Counted from the first letter of the stretch, positions 45,446-57,069 are shown. The stretch is DNA of 64,000 nt from Rhizopus arrhizus (GCA_024220505.1 JAKZZE010000022.1:806001-870000); one strand, 5' to 3'. Made by a program: numbers and translations. Notes: generated from the letters alone by a model not told the origin.

Positions 45446-46619
45446 TTGTTCCATTAAACAGGAATTTCATTAAATGTACAGTTGGCTCTTCTGAGCTCAT
45501 AATGAAAGACACAAGCCCGTTAAGCTCAGATCAAATAAAAGAAAAACTAAAAAATCCCTTCGAGATCAAGGGTAAAAAAGGGGAAACAAGACCAGAGAAG
45601 AGGAGGAAATTATGTACCTTTAGTAGATGCGAGCCGTTGTATGAAGTCGGAACCTAATGTTTGAGCTTGATAGGATCTTCTTTAATAAAGGTGTTAATGA
45701 CCATATAACTCACATGGGAAAGGACAGAGACAAAAAATATCAAGAATTTGGATAGAATACGGTTGAATAAGTATGAAAGTGAATCTTTTCTGTCCGCGGA
45801 TAGATTAAGCTGACGTTGTATGCCCAGATATTGGATGGTGTAGAATTTTATGAGATGATGAGAGTTACAAAAGCAAGAGCGTAATGATCCTCTGAGTAAC
45901 CATATCAGGTCTTGATGTAAATATCGACCTCATTCCATTCATACCATAAACAAGTAGAAGATAGGGTCAATAAATTGTTGGGGACTGCAGTATGGAGGCA
46001 GCTTTTTGTTTTTGTGCCGTATTTATCAATCCAAATTGGACTGTAGAGTATGTTTTAACATTGCAAAGTCAGTAGATGAGTAAACAATGATCACGCAAGG
46101 GAAGAAAATGACATAATATTCCGAAATCATTCATTAAATTTGCGAAAAATTCAGCTCAATTAAAATGAGCAATAACTATTTTCAGGAACCAAGTTTAATC
46201 ATTCTAGAAACTAATATGGACAAATCCAGTATACAAGATAGCCAATCTGCAGTTCAATACAATTTATTCTGAATTATTGGGTATACTTTTGAGAAAAACA
46301 GTTGTGCAAATAAAATAGAAAAAATGGTGCAAAAGTAAAAATAAATTTAGCGTAGAAGCAGGAAAAAATTTTGAGCAAAAGTAAAAGAAAAATTGCAGCA
46401 AAGAATAGAATAAGAATAACAGCAATAATGAGTACATATAATAAAGGAAACAAATTAGTAGGTAGAAAATAGATAACATATCGATATGAAACTTACCAAT
46501 AACTCGAAACCTACATTCAGTGATAAAAGGTGCAGCAACCGAATGTTAATAAACAAAGTACCAATTTATTAAAGTTCAAGCTTACCAAAGTACATCTAAG
46601 GTAACAAAGCGAAAACCGT
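45446..46619. other. Non-coding half of the transposon, between left TIR and Fanzor-like relic
   Basis: No intact gene. A short plus-strand frame at about 45,502-45,657 (MKDTSPLSSDQIKEKLKNPF, then KPEKRRK-like basic residues and CTFSRCEPLYEVGT) looks protein-like but is unidentified. By analogy with TnpB/Fanzor systems this side, downstream of the nuclease gene, is where a guide RNA would be expected to be encoded. That is inference only. Confidence 0.4.
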
Positions 46620-47690
46620 ATTGAAATGTTACAGGGCTCTAGGTACATTCTCCTCAGATCTTCGTCTTCTTCTTTTTCTAGTCGGACCTCTTCTTCTAGC
46701 CCCATCATGCTGAAAAACATCTCTGATATTTCATCATTTAAGCAAGGATTACGAACAATATGAATTATATTTAGGCATGCCGTCAAATCCAGATCCCATA
46801 AACGTTCATAAGGTTTCTCAGTGCCTGAACTGTTTTTCAACATTCAGTTTGTAATTTTAATTTGTACATCTAAGAGACAGAAAAAAACAAGTTAGCGAAC
46901 AATTTTTATAATTATTGATTAGAGTATTTGACTACCAAAGTAAACCATAACAAATAACCTCAGGATTATTTTATCTTTGATATAGCCGTGGATTTGGTAT
47001 TCTCTTGAAGGTTGTCAGACTACGATGTTCACAAGAGGGACAGCACTGACTTGTTCGATACTCATCAATCAAATACACTAAAACCTTTGTTTCTTCAACC
47101 ACCTTTTGAATCCGATGTCTCTCACAGGTTCTTGATACCAGTTGCTTAGAGTGGAATGGTTGCCCATAACAAAAACAGCATCATTTCCAAATTTACTTTT
47201 CAGTTTGATGACCATATCCTCGCTAGCTTTCTGCCTTCTAATGCACTTGGACGGTTTCAATTTTCGACGTAAGGGATATATAATCAAGTAATTGATTGTA
47301 GTTTCAATATAATATCTTTGCAACAATCCAGTAACCAATGCACGGTTTCTGAGGTATTCTACAAAATATTGTAGATCCCAAGATTGAGAATTTACTAGAG
47401 TATTTTCAGCATTTTGTACTTCTTGTGGTTTAACAATTTCACAGAAGTGACAACACTTATTTGTTTTTTTCATCTTATCTTGACAAAACTTGGCATATCT
47501 ATACGTGCGTGGCGCATCAGTAGTAGAATTTTCATATACACATCACAAAATGCCCCGTCTTCCCAGGTCAATAGTAACACAGCGACTAGTAATATCTCCA
47601 TGTTGTTGAGCATTAAGTTCTGTTATGCAAGTCGCGGGTTCTACATAGGATATGTATGTAATTAATGCTGTCGCAAATTAATATGAAGGT
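46620..47690 (-). pseudogene. Decayed Fanzor-like (eukaryotic TnpB homologue) nuclease gene
   Basis: Read on the minus strand, the RuvC-like nuclease blocks occur in the right order. RuvC-I is around 47,540-47,580 (RCVTIDLGRRGIL, then an in-frame TGA, then CVYEN). A helical part follows (FVEYLRNRALVTGLLQRYY). KLKSKFGNDAVFVMGNHST comes next. RuvC-II plus zinc ribbon lies around 47,028-47,070 (YLIDEYRTSQCCPSC, catalytic E in DEYRTS). The second half of the ribbon is NPEVICYGLL. RuvC-III is around 46,770-46,803 (RLWDLDLTACLN, catalytic D). At least one internal stop, a frameshift near 47,080, further stops after YQR and a frame change before RuvC-III break the gene. A GTAGTC...CTTAG pair suggests it once had an intron. 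All three acidic residues survive. Intact relatives are RNA-guided DNA nucleases carried on eukaryotic transposons. Confidence 0.75.
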
Positions 47691-47919
47691 ATGAATGCAG
47701 GATTAGTGAAAGTAAAAGGAGGAAATAGACGAGACTTTATATAATGCTTTTTATCGTCATAATATCATTTTAATTAATATCATTTCTTGTTCTTATGGAA
47801 TATATTATAATAAAGCTAATGGCTAAACATAGTTATGAATGGATCAATAAATAAATAAAACCAAATGAACATGAGGCTCTCTGTAGCGTGATAAAAAAAA
47901 AAAGGAAGCTGTGCTTTTG

Positions 47920-48440
47920 CATATGCACACAAGACAAGGGTCAAAACAACAATTGTTTTAAATACTATTTCTACGTTTGGTGTAGTAAATATCAAGGTAA
48001 AAAGATTAAGAGCACTTGTCCCTTCGAAGGAGAGGTAGAACTCAGACTGCTAGAAATGCTGAAGGCGGAACTGTTACTGATGACTATGATTTATTGCAAA
48101 TGCTCTTGATATTTTCTATCAACGAGTAATTTAAGGGTAGCAGTATTGCCACCGACAGTACTTTTATTCACAAGAATGCTAATAACAGGAATATTGAGCA
48201 ACGTGGTTACGGCTGTGCTTACCTTCCAGTTTACTCTTCTAAGCCCAACCCAATTGAACAATTTTGATCAACATATACAGGTAAACTTAAAGGAGAAGAG
48301 TTTTTGCAGGAAGAAACATTGTCATCAAGAGTTGGGAATGCATGCAACAGAAATCCTTTTGAGCGACCTTCAAGGGCTCTGTAGCTACTCAGCTGCTACA
48401 TTCAAAGATTGGTTGAATCGTAAAGTGACACAGTTTCTCT
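47920..48440 (+). pseudogene. Decayed Tc1/IS630-type DDE transposase, C-terminal half
   Basis: Plus-strand fragments in shifting frames match the family's C-terminal order. TRVKTTIVLNTISTFGVVNI is the strand after the first Asp. TARNAEGGTVTDDYDLL is next. The segment from GCCACC near 48,150 reads STFIHKNANNRNIEQRGYG, then CAYLPVYSSKPNPIEQF followed by a TGA where Trp is expected ('NPIE(Q)FWS'). Last are EEFLQEETLSSRVGNACN and LSDLQGLCSYSAATFKDWL. NPIE carries the last catalytic acidic residue of the DDE triad. The N-terminal helix-turn-helix part was not found. Frame changes and the stop mean no intact transposase is made. Confidence 0.72.
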
Positions 48441-48535
48441 TTTGTTTCTCATGCACTAAAAATTTTGAAATTTTGAATAATTTCCCTAAAGATGCACGAA
48501 TGTTTTGTGAAAATGGGGTATAATATTTTTTATAG

Positions 48536-48771
48536 TGGGTTATTTTTCAATTATATTTTTATGGCTTGAATTTTATATGCATGCTCTTGGTCTCATTTAG
48601 TAAATTTATGTGTGCTTTTCAATGATTCTTTTTTTTAAAACCCAAATCAATTTTAATTCTATTGCCTTCAACTGTTTAAAAAAACCTCAAATCATTCAAA
48701 ATAAACTAGAGAATAGTCTCAAAAACAACTTTAATTCATCTAAAAAAGTTGTTTCGCTAAAGTGCAAGAGA
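48536..48771 (-). repeat. Right terminal inverted repeat of the transposon (~236 bp)
   Basis: Reverse-complement partner of 45209-45445, ending GTGCAAGAGA followed by TA. It contains the conserved blocks AATCATTCAAAATAAACTAG and CTAAAAAAGTTGTTTCGCTA. It overlaps the 3' flank of RPL4. Confidence 0.88.
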
Positions 48772-48783
48772 TAATAATAACAA

Positions 48784-50065
48784 TTAAGCAGAGTGAAGAG
48801 TTTCCAAGAATTTCTTGTTGGCAGCAGTGGAAGTAGGCTTCTTCTTTTGAACCTTGGCAACCTTACCATTAGCAGCCTTTTGGGCTTTGATGATTTCAGC
48901 ACGACGAAGGACTTGTGCGTAAGGATTCAAACGGTTCATAACGCCTTGATTCTTGAGGGGGTTCTTCTTTTGGGTGAAGGGACGTTTGTGGTGCTTGTTA
49001 CCGGCGGGACGGACAACAGATTGGATTTCATCAGAGTTGATGAGACGAGCAACGTCAGGGTTAGTCATGATATGAGCGGGCAACACATAGTCTTTCTTCA
49101 AGGCAGCAGGTGCTTCATAGGTACCATAAAGTTCGTCCAAAAGAGTGAAAGCAGATTGAGTCCAAATAATGAAACGACCTAAATGACCACCAGGAGCTAA
49201 TTGCAACAAGTTCAAACGACGTACATTGACGAGTTCCAAGCCAGGCAAATTGCGGAAGGCTTTGACGAGGCCATTGTCTTCATTGTAGATGACAAGAGGA
49301 CCACGACGTTGACGATGACGACGGTTACGAAGTTTACCTTGACCAGCGCGAAGTTTACGAGAGTTAGAAACCTTGACAACATCGGAGTAGGCATTAACAG
49401 CCTTTAATAAAGCAACAGCTTCTTTAGTCTTGGTCAATTTTTCAATAGAATCATCAACGACAAGAGGAACTTCTTCAATCTTTTCAACACGATGTCCACG
49501 AGCCATGACCAAAGAAGGAAGAGCAGAAGCAGCCAAAGCAGAAACTGTGGCAAAACGCTTTTGGTTCAAGTTTGTCTTGATTTGCCATTTTCTCCAGGTC
49601 TTGGTAGGAGCAAACATACGACCACCACGACACATGTTACCGAAAGCAGCTTGACCAGCACGGTGAGTACCGGAACCGTTGACACGAGGAATACGAGCAA
49701 CGGCACGACCAGTACCCCAAGATTCAGCAGAGGTTTGCTCACCAGCCTTGGAAGAGACAGAGTGAGGTTGACGCTTGTTCTTGGCCATGTTGGTGTGGAC
49801 AAAGTTGACAATATCGGGACGAATGGGTGCCTTAAAGACAGCAGGAAGAGGAACAGTGCTAGCGACATTTTTGCCACTATCGGCATAGACATTGATGACA
49901 GGTCTGGCAGCGGACTAAAAAAGATCAAACAATTAATATAAAGATCAGTATAGACATTTTCCATCATCTTCAAAAAAATAAGAGATAATCGTAAATAGGC
50001 TGATTTACTGACTAACTGTGTTGATGAAGAAAATGATGGATGTGTAATGGTGGAGACGTTACCAT
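48784..50065 (-). CDS. RPL4: 60S ribosomal protein L4 (uL4)
   Basis: Two exons on the minus strand: 50065-50063 (the ATG alone) and 49914-48784, giving 377 residues. The ATG is followed directly by GTAACG, and exon 2 opens [17 protein letters not shown], the normal L4 N-terminus. The body contains [68 protein letters not shown] and [20 protein letters not shown], with a Lys-rich tail. uL4 lines the peptide exit tunnel of the large subunit; its loop is seen as the GSGTHRAGQ...GRMFAPTK region. Codon use is strongly biased to C/T-ending codons, unlike its neighbours, as expected for a highly expressed gene. An intron placed right after the start codon is common in fungal ribosomal protein genes. 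The transposon end lies about 12 bp beyond the stop. Confidence 0.97.
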
Positions 50066-50219
50066 CTTTATTGGTTTATAAGATTGTGAGAAGGATTCAA
50101 AGAAATATCTTTTTGAAAGGACTTTGTTGTCTTTTATAGGTTGAAGCCAACCCGGACCGGACATGCATTTATGTCAATGCGCCGTCTGGAATTGAAACAT
50201 CTGTTTTCTCCATAAGCTT

Positions 50220-52067
50220 ATGTCTAGCGTACGTTCAACAGAAGAGCTTGAAAGGTTATCGAACATTTCAGTTGACCACAATATTCCTGTAAAACTGTAT
50301 TTTCGGTCTGCAGAGTTATTGCTTAAACAAGCTCGAGTTTATAAACTTGAAGATGACCTGGAGCATGCCTATATACTCTACATGAAATACACAAAGTAAC
50401 CACATCTCAACCACCTACAGACATTGCCAGGCTGCTAAAACTTTGTACATTTAGCCTAGGTCTTAATGAACTACCTAAACATCCAGCGTATAGAAAAGTA
50501 GAGAATAAGAAAAATATCAAATCTTTAAATAAAGTAAATATGTGCAACGAAAAAAACAAAATAAAAATAAAAAAGCTTGGCAAACACCATTGTCTAATAT
50601 AAAATGAAGAACTGTTTAGAGGCACTTGAAGTATTGGAATACCTGAAACCTCAGCTGGATGAGAAATATCTGAATTATAAAAAAGAGCAACAACAACAAC
50701 AACAGCAACAGCAACAACAACAAGTAAAAGTAACAAAAACACCACAGACGGAGACTGTGCAGCATGCTTTAAGGCCTCTCTCGGTTGATAGCTTAGATAA
50801 CCATATGAAGGAATGGAACTTACAAGAAGCTTTAGTGGGAGTTGCAGGCGTCGGATACAGTGAAGCAGCAATAGATCAAAGGTAGTGTTAAAGAACAACG
50901 AAAATAAGTATCTTGCTTATGAACGTGTAAATAGTTTATACGATCACTCTCAAAAAACGAATTATCCTGATTTACTTTTACATAATCAAAGTGATAAGTA
51001 AAGACGATTCGCTTATTAAAATACACCTTAATAATTTTTTATTCTTTAGATACAATTACCAGGCAACATACCGCAGTCATCTTCCAACATCTGCACAAAC
51101 GCCGTCACCACCAAAACTGCCTCCTAAAATATCAGCTCAGCAGTCCAACTATCCAGTCATTCCACCAAAGATACCTCTCAGTGCAGATGTACCCAAGTTG
51201 CCACCAAAAATAAAAATAAGCTCAGGCCCAACTGTAGATGGTAACCAGCTGTGCATAGTTTTAAAAAAAGACAGTCTAAATGTTATTTATGTAGCATCCT
51301 CAGAAAGAGGGGAACCCTTACGACAAATGGTACTGCCAGAGTTTTTGCAAAGAAAGTTTTTATCAATCGCAGAGCCCAATACCCGCAATAAGATTGAAAC
51401 TTGTGGTATCTTGGCCGGCAAATTAGTAAGCAAAAAGAAATAAGATAGCGTTATCATCTAATGAATATTTCTGTAGAAAAATAATACACTAAACATTACA
51501 ACTTTAATAATTCCCAAACAAAAGGGCACACCCGATACATGTACTACCGAAAACGAAGAAGAACTGTTTGATATTCAAGACAAACATGATTTACTTACAT
51601 TTGGCTGGATCCATGTAGGATACTTACATTATGAAAAATTATAATAATAATGATAATGATATATCAAATAGACTCACCCAACGCAATCTTGCTTCTTGAG
51701 TTCTGTTGATTTGCATACACATTGCTCTTATCAGCTTATGCTACCAGAGGCAATAGCAATTGTTTGCTCACCATCACAAACACCAGAGTACATATTATTG
51801 CTTATGTATATTTAACCCCTCTAATATTTCATTTCCGTATAGTTTTGGTATCTTTCGATTAACAGATCCGCCAGGACTAGATATTATAAGCAATTGTAAA
51901 AAACAGCCTGCGTTTCATCCTCACCCGGATTTACCAATTTATACTGTAAGCCATTCACAAAAAGATAGAAAAATACATTAACTCTTTTGTACTATAAGGA
52001 TGTTGTGAATGATGGTCACGTCAAAGTATTGGATTACGATTTTAATGTTTTAGATTTAAGAAAATAA
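50220..52067 (+). CDS. AMSH-like JAMM/MPN+ endosomal deubiquitinase
   Basis: Eight exons, 50220-50395, 50455-50533, 50610-50881, 51050-51425, 51477-51614, 51672-51787, 51843-51945 and 51999-52067, give 442 residues, phases closed. The N-terminal part is a USP8-dimerisation-type helical region ([38 protein letters not shown]). The middle has a poly-Gln run and Pro-rich motifs ([15 protein letters not shown]). The C-terminal MPN+ domain has the CGILAGKL strand, [23 protein letters not shown] and the zinc-binding JAMM signature [17 protein letters not shown] followed by [23 protein letters not shown] cleaves K63-linked ubiquitin chains on cargo at endosomes (ESCRT pathway). Fission yeast has the homologue Sst2. 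It starts about 154 bp from RPL4 in the divergent direction and ends 2 bp from the convergent MSS1 stop codon. Confidence 0.93.
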
Positions 52068-52069
52068 TT

Positions 52070-53031
52070 TTATTTGCCTATACAAAATTGCCCAAATAAA
52101 ACATCGAGCACTTTATCTACATCTATGCGCCCTGTAATTCTACCCAAGGCATTTCCTGCTAACCTTAATTCTTCTGCTGATAGAACAATCTCTTCTGCAG
52201 GCATATCTTTATAACAGCAATAATAAATAAATGGTAATCAAACGAATATATACATGTTATTTTACCTAGAAATGCTTTCAAAGATCGAACACATTCTTCA
52301 AGATGATTTCGGTGTCTGGCTTGGGTTATTAATACAGGATTTGCCAAAGCCTCATCATATCTTTATAATAATTAAAAATCATAAAGCAATATAAACGTTA
52401 GCATTTATATACCTCGACTTAAGTATATCAATGAGCTCTGCTAAAAACTGATCCATGCCTAAACCTGTCTCGCAGCTTACTGTCCATACTTTCTTTGCAT
52501 TCACTTTTTTTTTAATTTTTTTAGATATATCCGACAGTTCCTGGTGAGATACAGTATCTTCTTTGTTTAGTATCACATATGTATCATCATCGATCATTTG
52601 TTCAATCATTGGGTCAATAGACGCTCCACTATCTAGGGGTAGCATACAAATCTTTATATCCGAATTATCAATTCTAACATAAAGCGCGTTATTATTAGCG
52701 TAGAGAATAGTATTTGTCTACCTATTCTTGGCTCTTTTAATGCCTTCCATTTCGATTGTATCTTCTGATTCTCTTAAACCTGCAGTATCACACAATATAA
52801 CTGGAAATCCACCCAAGTCAAGTTTAACCTCTACGATATCTCTTGTTGTACCCGGAATGTTTGATACAATGGCCGCTTCTCTTTTAGTCAGCTTGTTTAA
52901 AAGAGTGCTTTTTCCCGCATTTGGTGGGCCCATGATAGCTACATGAACACCACTACGCACAATCTCGCCCACACGACTATCATCTAAATGTTTTGATATT
53001 GATTCATGTAACCTTTTGACCTTTTGAGTAA

Positions 53032-53076
<45 letters not shown>

Positions 53077-53920
53077 ATTTAGAATTGATCAATCTATACC
53101 ATGTCCCTTCCTATACCTTCATCTAATACTCCATCTTCAATATTTTCATCTTCACCAAAATCTATAACAGCTTCTGTTGTTGCCATGCATTCAATTATTT
53201 CCTTTCTCCAATTCTCATAAGGCACCCTTAGGCCTCCCTTTTTTGTATGGATATTAACTGACTAGATTTTCTTTCTTTCTACTAAATTTACCTCAGCCTG
53301 CTGCATAGCGAGCTTTCTTTGAATTTCTGTCTCTGCATTCAGCAAATCTGCTAGTCCTTCCAATTCTGTAAGGTCTAACTTGTCATTGTCAAAGGCTCTG
53401 ACATGCTTTATTTAGAATGATAAAATGTGCATAACTTTTGTTGTACCTCTTTGCAAATTCTCCTTGCTCCGCCATTCTAAAATCGTCTATTTCCTTCAGT
53501 GCATCGAGTACACCTCTTATTACAGCATTTCCTCCATGAATCTGTAATTCTACAGAATCTTCTCCCGTAAAGCTGTGAGGTCCAGGAAACCAGAGAACAA
53601 GCCCACGATCCAATGTTTCGCCACTGATTGGATGTCTTATACGTCTAAAGTTGGCTTTTCTAGGCTCTATCCGTTCGGTTCTCAACGTCATTTTCTCTAT
53701 AGTCTTACATAAATAGGTGTAAGTTTGTTGCTGCAGCTGATCACATTGTACACATTACTTTTTTGGCGCTTCTCCCTGATATACGAATAACAGCTACACC
53801 AGCTTTTCCTGGAGAAGTAGAAAGGGCATATATTGTTTCCGGTCGTTGGATAGTACTTATGCTACGTCCATTATAAGGTGCTATACACCTTTGCAAAATT
53901 GACTTGGAAAATCTATGCAT
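52070..53920 (-). CDS. MSS1: Mitochondrial tRNA-modification GTPase Mss1/GTPBP3 (MnmE/TrmE family)
   Basis: Eight exons on the minus strand, 53920-53759, 53703-53447, 53397-53292, 53261-53117, 53031-52722, 52673-52413, 52360-52266 and 52206-52070, give 490 residues with phases closed. A basic N-terminus ([19 protein letters not shown]) suggests import. The N-terminal domain has [36 protein letters not shown] and [20 protein letters not shown]. The G domain carries G1 [10 protein letters not shown]2 GTTRD, G3 [17 protein letters not shown] and G4 NKED. The protein ends in the diagnostic FCIGK, whose Cys is needed for catalysis. With Mto1 it makes the 5-carboxymethylaminomethyl-type wobble-uridine modification on mitochondrial tRNAs. 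One intron contains a 42-nt homopolymer. Exon 4's first residues ([10 protein letters not shown]) are the least certain. It is divergent from the EngB gene, with 61 bp between starts. Confidence 0.93.
53034..53075. repeat. A homopolymer (T on transcript strand), 42 nt, in an MSS1 intron
   Basis: The longest homopolymer of the window. On the transcribed strand it is a T run ending in TTAG, forming the polypyrimidine tract and acceptor of the intron before the G-domain exon. Confidence 0.9.
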
Positions 53921-53981
53921 GTTGAGAAAACATAAAAAGAAAGTCCCCTTTTAATTTTTTCTTTCTTTGAACTTTTTTTAG
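53921..53981. promoter_or_regulatory. Short shared promoter region between MSS1 and the EngB-type gene
   Basis: Only 61 bp separate the two divergent start codons. It contains T-rich tracts upstream of the EngB start (CTTTGAACTTTTTTTAG) and A-rich sequence upstream of MSS1. No classical TATA box stands out. Both genes encode mitochondrial GTPases, which makes shared control plausible. Confidence 0.5.
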
Positions 53982-55164
<1,183 letters not shown>

Positions 55165-55425
55165 AACATTAAGTTCTTGTTTGTTTGTTTTTTCATGCCT
55201 TTAAGCATAGAAAATAAGGCATAATTTTTTTTTTAAAAATAAAAAAAAAAAAAAAAAGCATAAAGATTGTACATAAAAAGATATATAAGAAAGAGTAAAC
55301 ATGAATTACAAAAAATGTGAACATTAAACATTTGTTCTTGTAAATATGAAAAAGAAAAGAGAAAGGGAAGTAATGGTAATAAGTATGAGGTGCCAGACCA
55401 GAATTAACCTATCAACTAAAGGTTT

Positions 55426-57069
55426 CTAAAAGAAACCGGCTGTTTTTCTTCCTTTTGATCTCTTCAGTGAGGCCAGCTGCATCATTGCGACCGCCGCATC
55501 CACTTCCCCTAAACCCTCTTGTATTGGATTAGGAGGCGGTGAATCCAAAGTGGTAGTGCGTATGACCGAACGTAGAGGGGGTAGATGTATGGGCCCTTTG
55601 CCAACAGGGTGGCTTGCAAATGGAGAAAGGAGAGATGGCTGCAAGGACATGCGTCGATGATTTGTGGGAAGGAAATATTCATTATCGCTTGAAGCATTTC
55701 TTCTTGATGGCATTCCGGCTGTTCTTTCATCAAAGCTTGAACGTCTGTACTGCTCAGACTTTTGCACAAAAGAATATTGAGGTGGAGGTGAAAGCATAAA
55801 AGCGTTTTGTGGCAGCCTATGGCTGTTGTAGTGCTCTAAATTAGCTGAAAACGCTCTGATAAGGTATGGATCGTAATATTGATGAGGAGGTGAAAAGGGA
55901 ATACCTGGTCTTAATTGTTGAGATGGTAGGTAAGGACTAGTGAAGCCTAGACTTTCTCTTTTTGGTATATCCTTGACGCTCTGCCTCCGTTTTTCATTCC
56001 CATTTGTCTGATATATATTTCGAATGCTGTGACTCTGTAGATAAGGGACATGTTTAGGATAAGGATGGCTTGCTATAACTGAGTGTGTATCTTGATAATT
56101 CATAGAATAATCCAGCTTGTTTTGATAATTTTGTTCCAAAGTTTTATCTGCAGAAGATAATTTCCTTTTCCGTGAGCTTACCCTGTTTTATATTAGAAGA
56201 AAAATGAGCGATTAAGGTCATTAAGGAGGGCAACAGCTTATCTCTTACATTTGTACTCTGTGTTCCTTTCTAATGCGAATTCTGGCACCCTGATCGGAGA
56301 ATGAACGTGAAAGAAAGGTGGATTCAAGCATGCCCGGAAAATTTTTGGTGGAGTAGACCTGGAAGATATCTGAATAGGTTGATTTCAAGTTGGTTACTCC
56401 CATTTCATCTATGCTGAATACTGAGAACTTGAGTCTAAATTTCCCTTCTGATTTGACAGAAAGGTCTCCAAATACAAAAAATCCACCGTCTGTTTTATAT
56501 AAATTAAGCTGCATATCCTTTATTTACTGCTTTTATATGTACCTTGATTATTGACATCTTTTAATTTGTACATGGACGATGTTGTTTGTCCAGATAATAT
56601 GTTTTGTGATATGCTCACAATTTCTTCAAGAGTATCAGGATCAGCCAATGATACACACATGAACAAATATGGATTTTGTAAAAAATGCCTGTCAAGTTTA
56701 AACGATTAGTCATTCAGTAGGAACATGGTGCTAATTTTTTTTTTTTTACTGTGATTCTTGTGTATTTGTATTGTCTAATTCTATTTGCACAATAGGCGGT
56801 GGGTCTACTGGACGACGGTCTGTTTTTATTGATTGTTAGATTTAATTAAATTTCCCTTTTATTGCATTTACCTTTCTCATTATTTGTACTACTACGAGCC
56901 TGTACTGGCTGTTGGCGGACACTAAGGATAAGTCGACTGGATACAAATTAGATACTTGTTTGTATTTTTCACATAAAAAAAAAACATTTTACTTTGAATC
57001 TGTGTGTTGCATAGCAGCAGAATTTGATGTTAAATAATTATAGTTATTTAAGGTACTACCTCTGGACAT
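55426..57069 (-). CDS. Velvet-domain transcriptional regulator (VosA/VelB/VelC family)
   Basis: Six exons on the minus strand, 57069-56993, 56936-56872, 56819-56750, 56688-56543, 56489-56249 and 56182-55426, give 451 residues, phases closed. The velvet domain covers about residues 26-205. [20 protein letters not shown], then [15 protein letters not shown] is the N-terminal DNA-binding strand set. [13 protein letters not shown] follows. [20 protein letters not shown], then [17 protein letters not shown] and [15 protein letters not shown] complete it. Right after the domain is [12 protein letters not shown], a likely nuclear localisation signal. The remaining ~240 residues are Ser/Pro/Tyr-rich and unstructured. 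Velvet proteins bind DNA with a Rel-like fold and coordinate development, spore formation and secondary metabolism in fungi. The contiguous domain and early QQP-RDRRP motif suggest VosA/VelC, but the branch cannot be fixed by eye. Confidence 0.88.

Larger units (their letters stand above)
45209..48771. mobile_element. TIR transposon carrying a Fanzor-like relic and a Tc1/IS630-type transposase relic
   Basis: About 3.56 kb bounded by inverted repeats of roughly 236 bp, each apparently flanked by TA (45207-45208 and 48772-48773), the usual target of Tc1/mariner and IS630 elements. Inside, a minus-strand TnpB/Fanzor-type nuclease gene (about 46,620-47,690) and a plus-strand DDE transposase C-terminal region (about 47,920-48,440) face away from each other. 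Both carry stops and frameshifts, so the copy is probably immobile by itself. The near identity of the repeats suggests a fairly recent arrival or ongoing cross-mobilisation. The right end lies about 12 bp past the RPL4 stop codon; the left end about 100 bp upstream of the kinesin start. About 1 kb between the Fanzor 3' end and the left repeat is without a recognisable gene. Confidence 0.8.

Noticed and set aside
46264..46479. 71-residue Leu/Phe/Tyr-rich membrane-like protein inside the transposon
   Set aside because: Composition artefact of A-rich plus-strand DNA; no start context or homology.
48793..49973. Long frames overlapping RPL4 on both strands (up to 149 residues)
   Set aside because: RPL4 is unmistakable; the others follow from its biased codon use. 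The minus-strand Leu/Val-rich frame at 49566-49973 is also a shadow.
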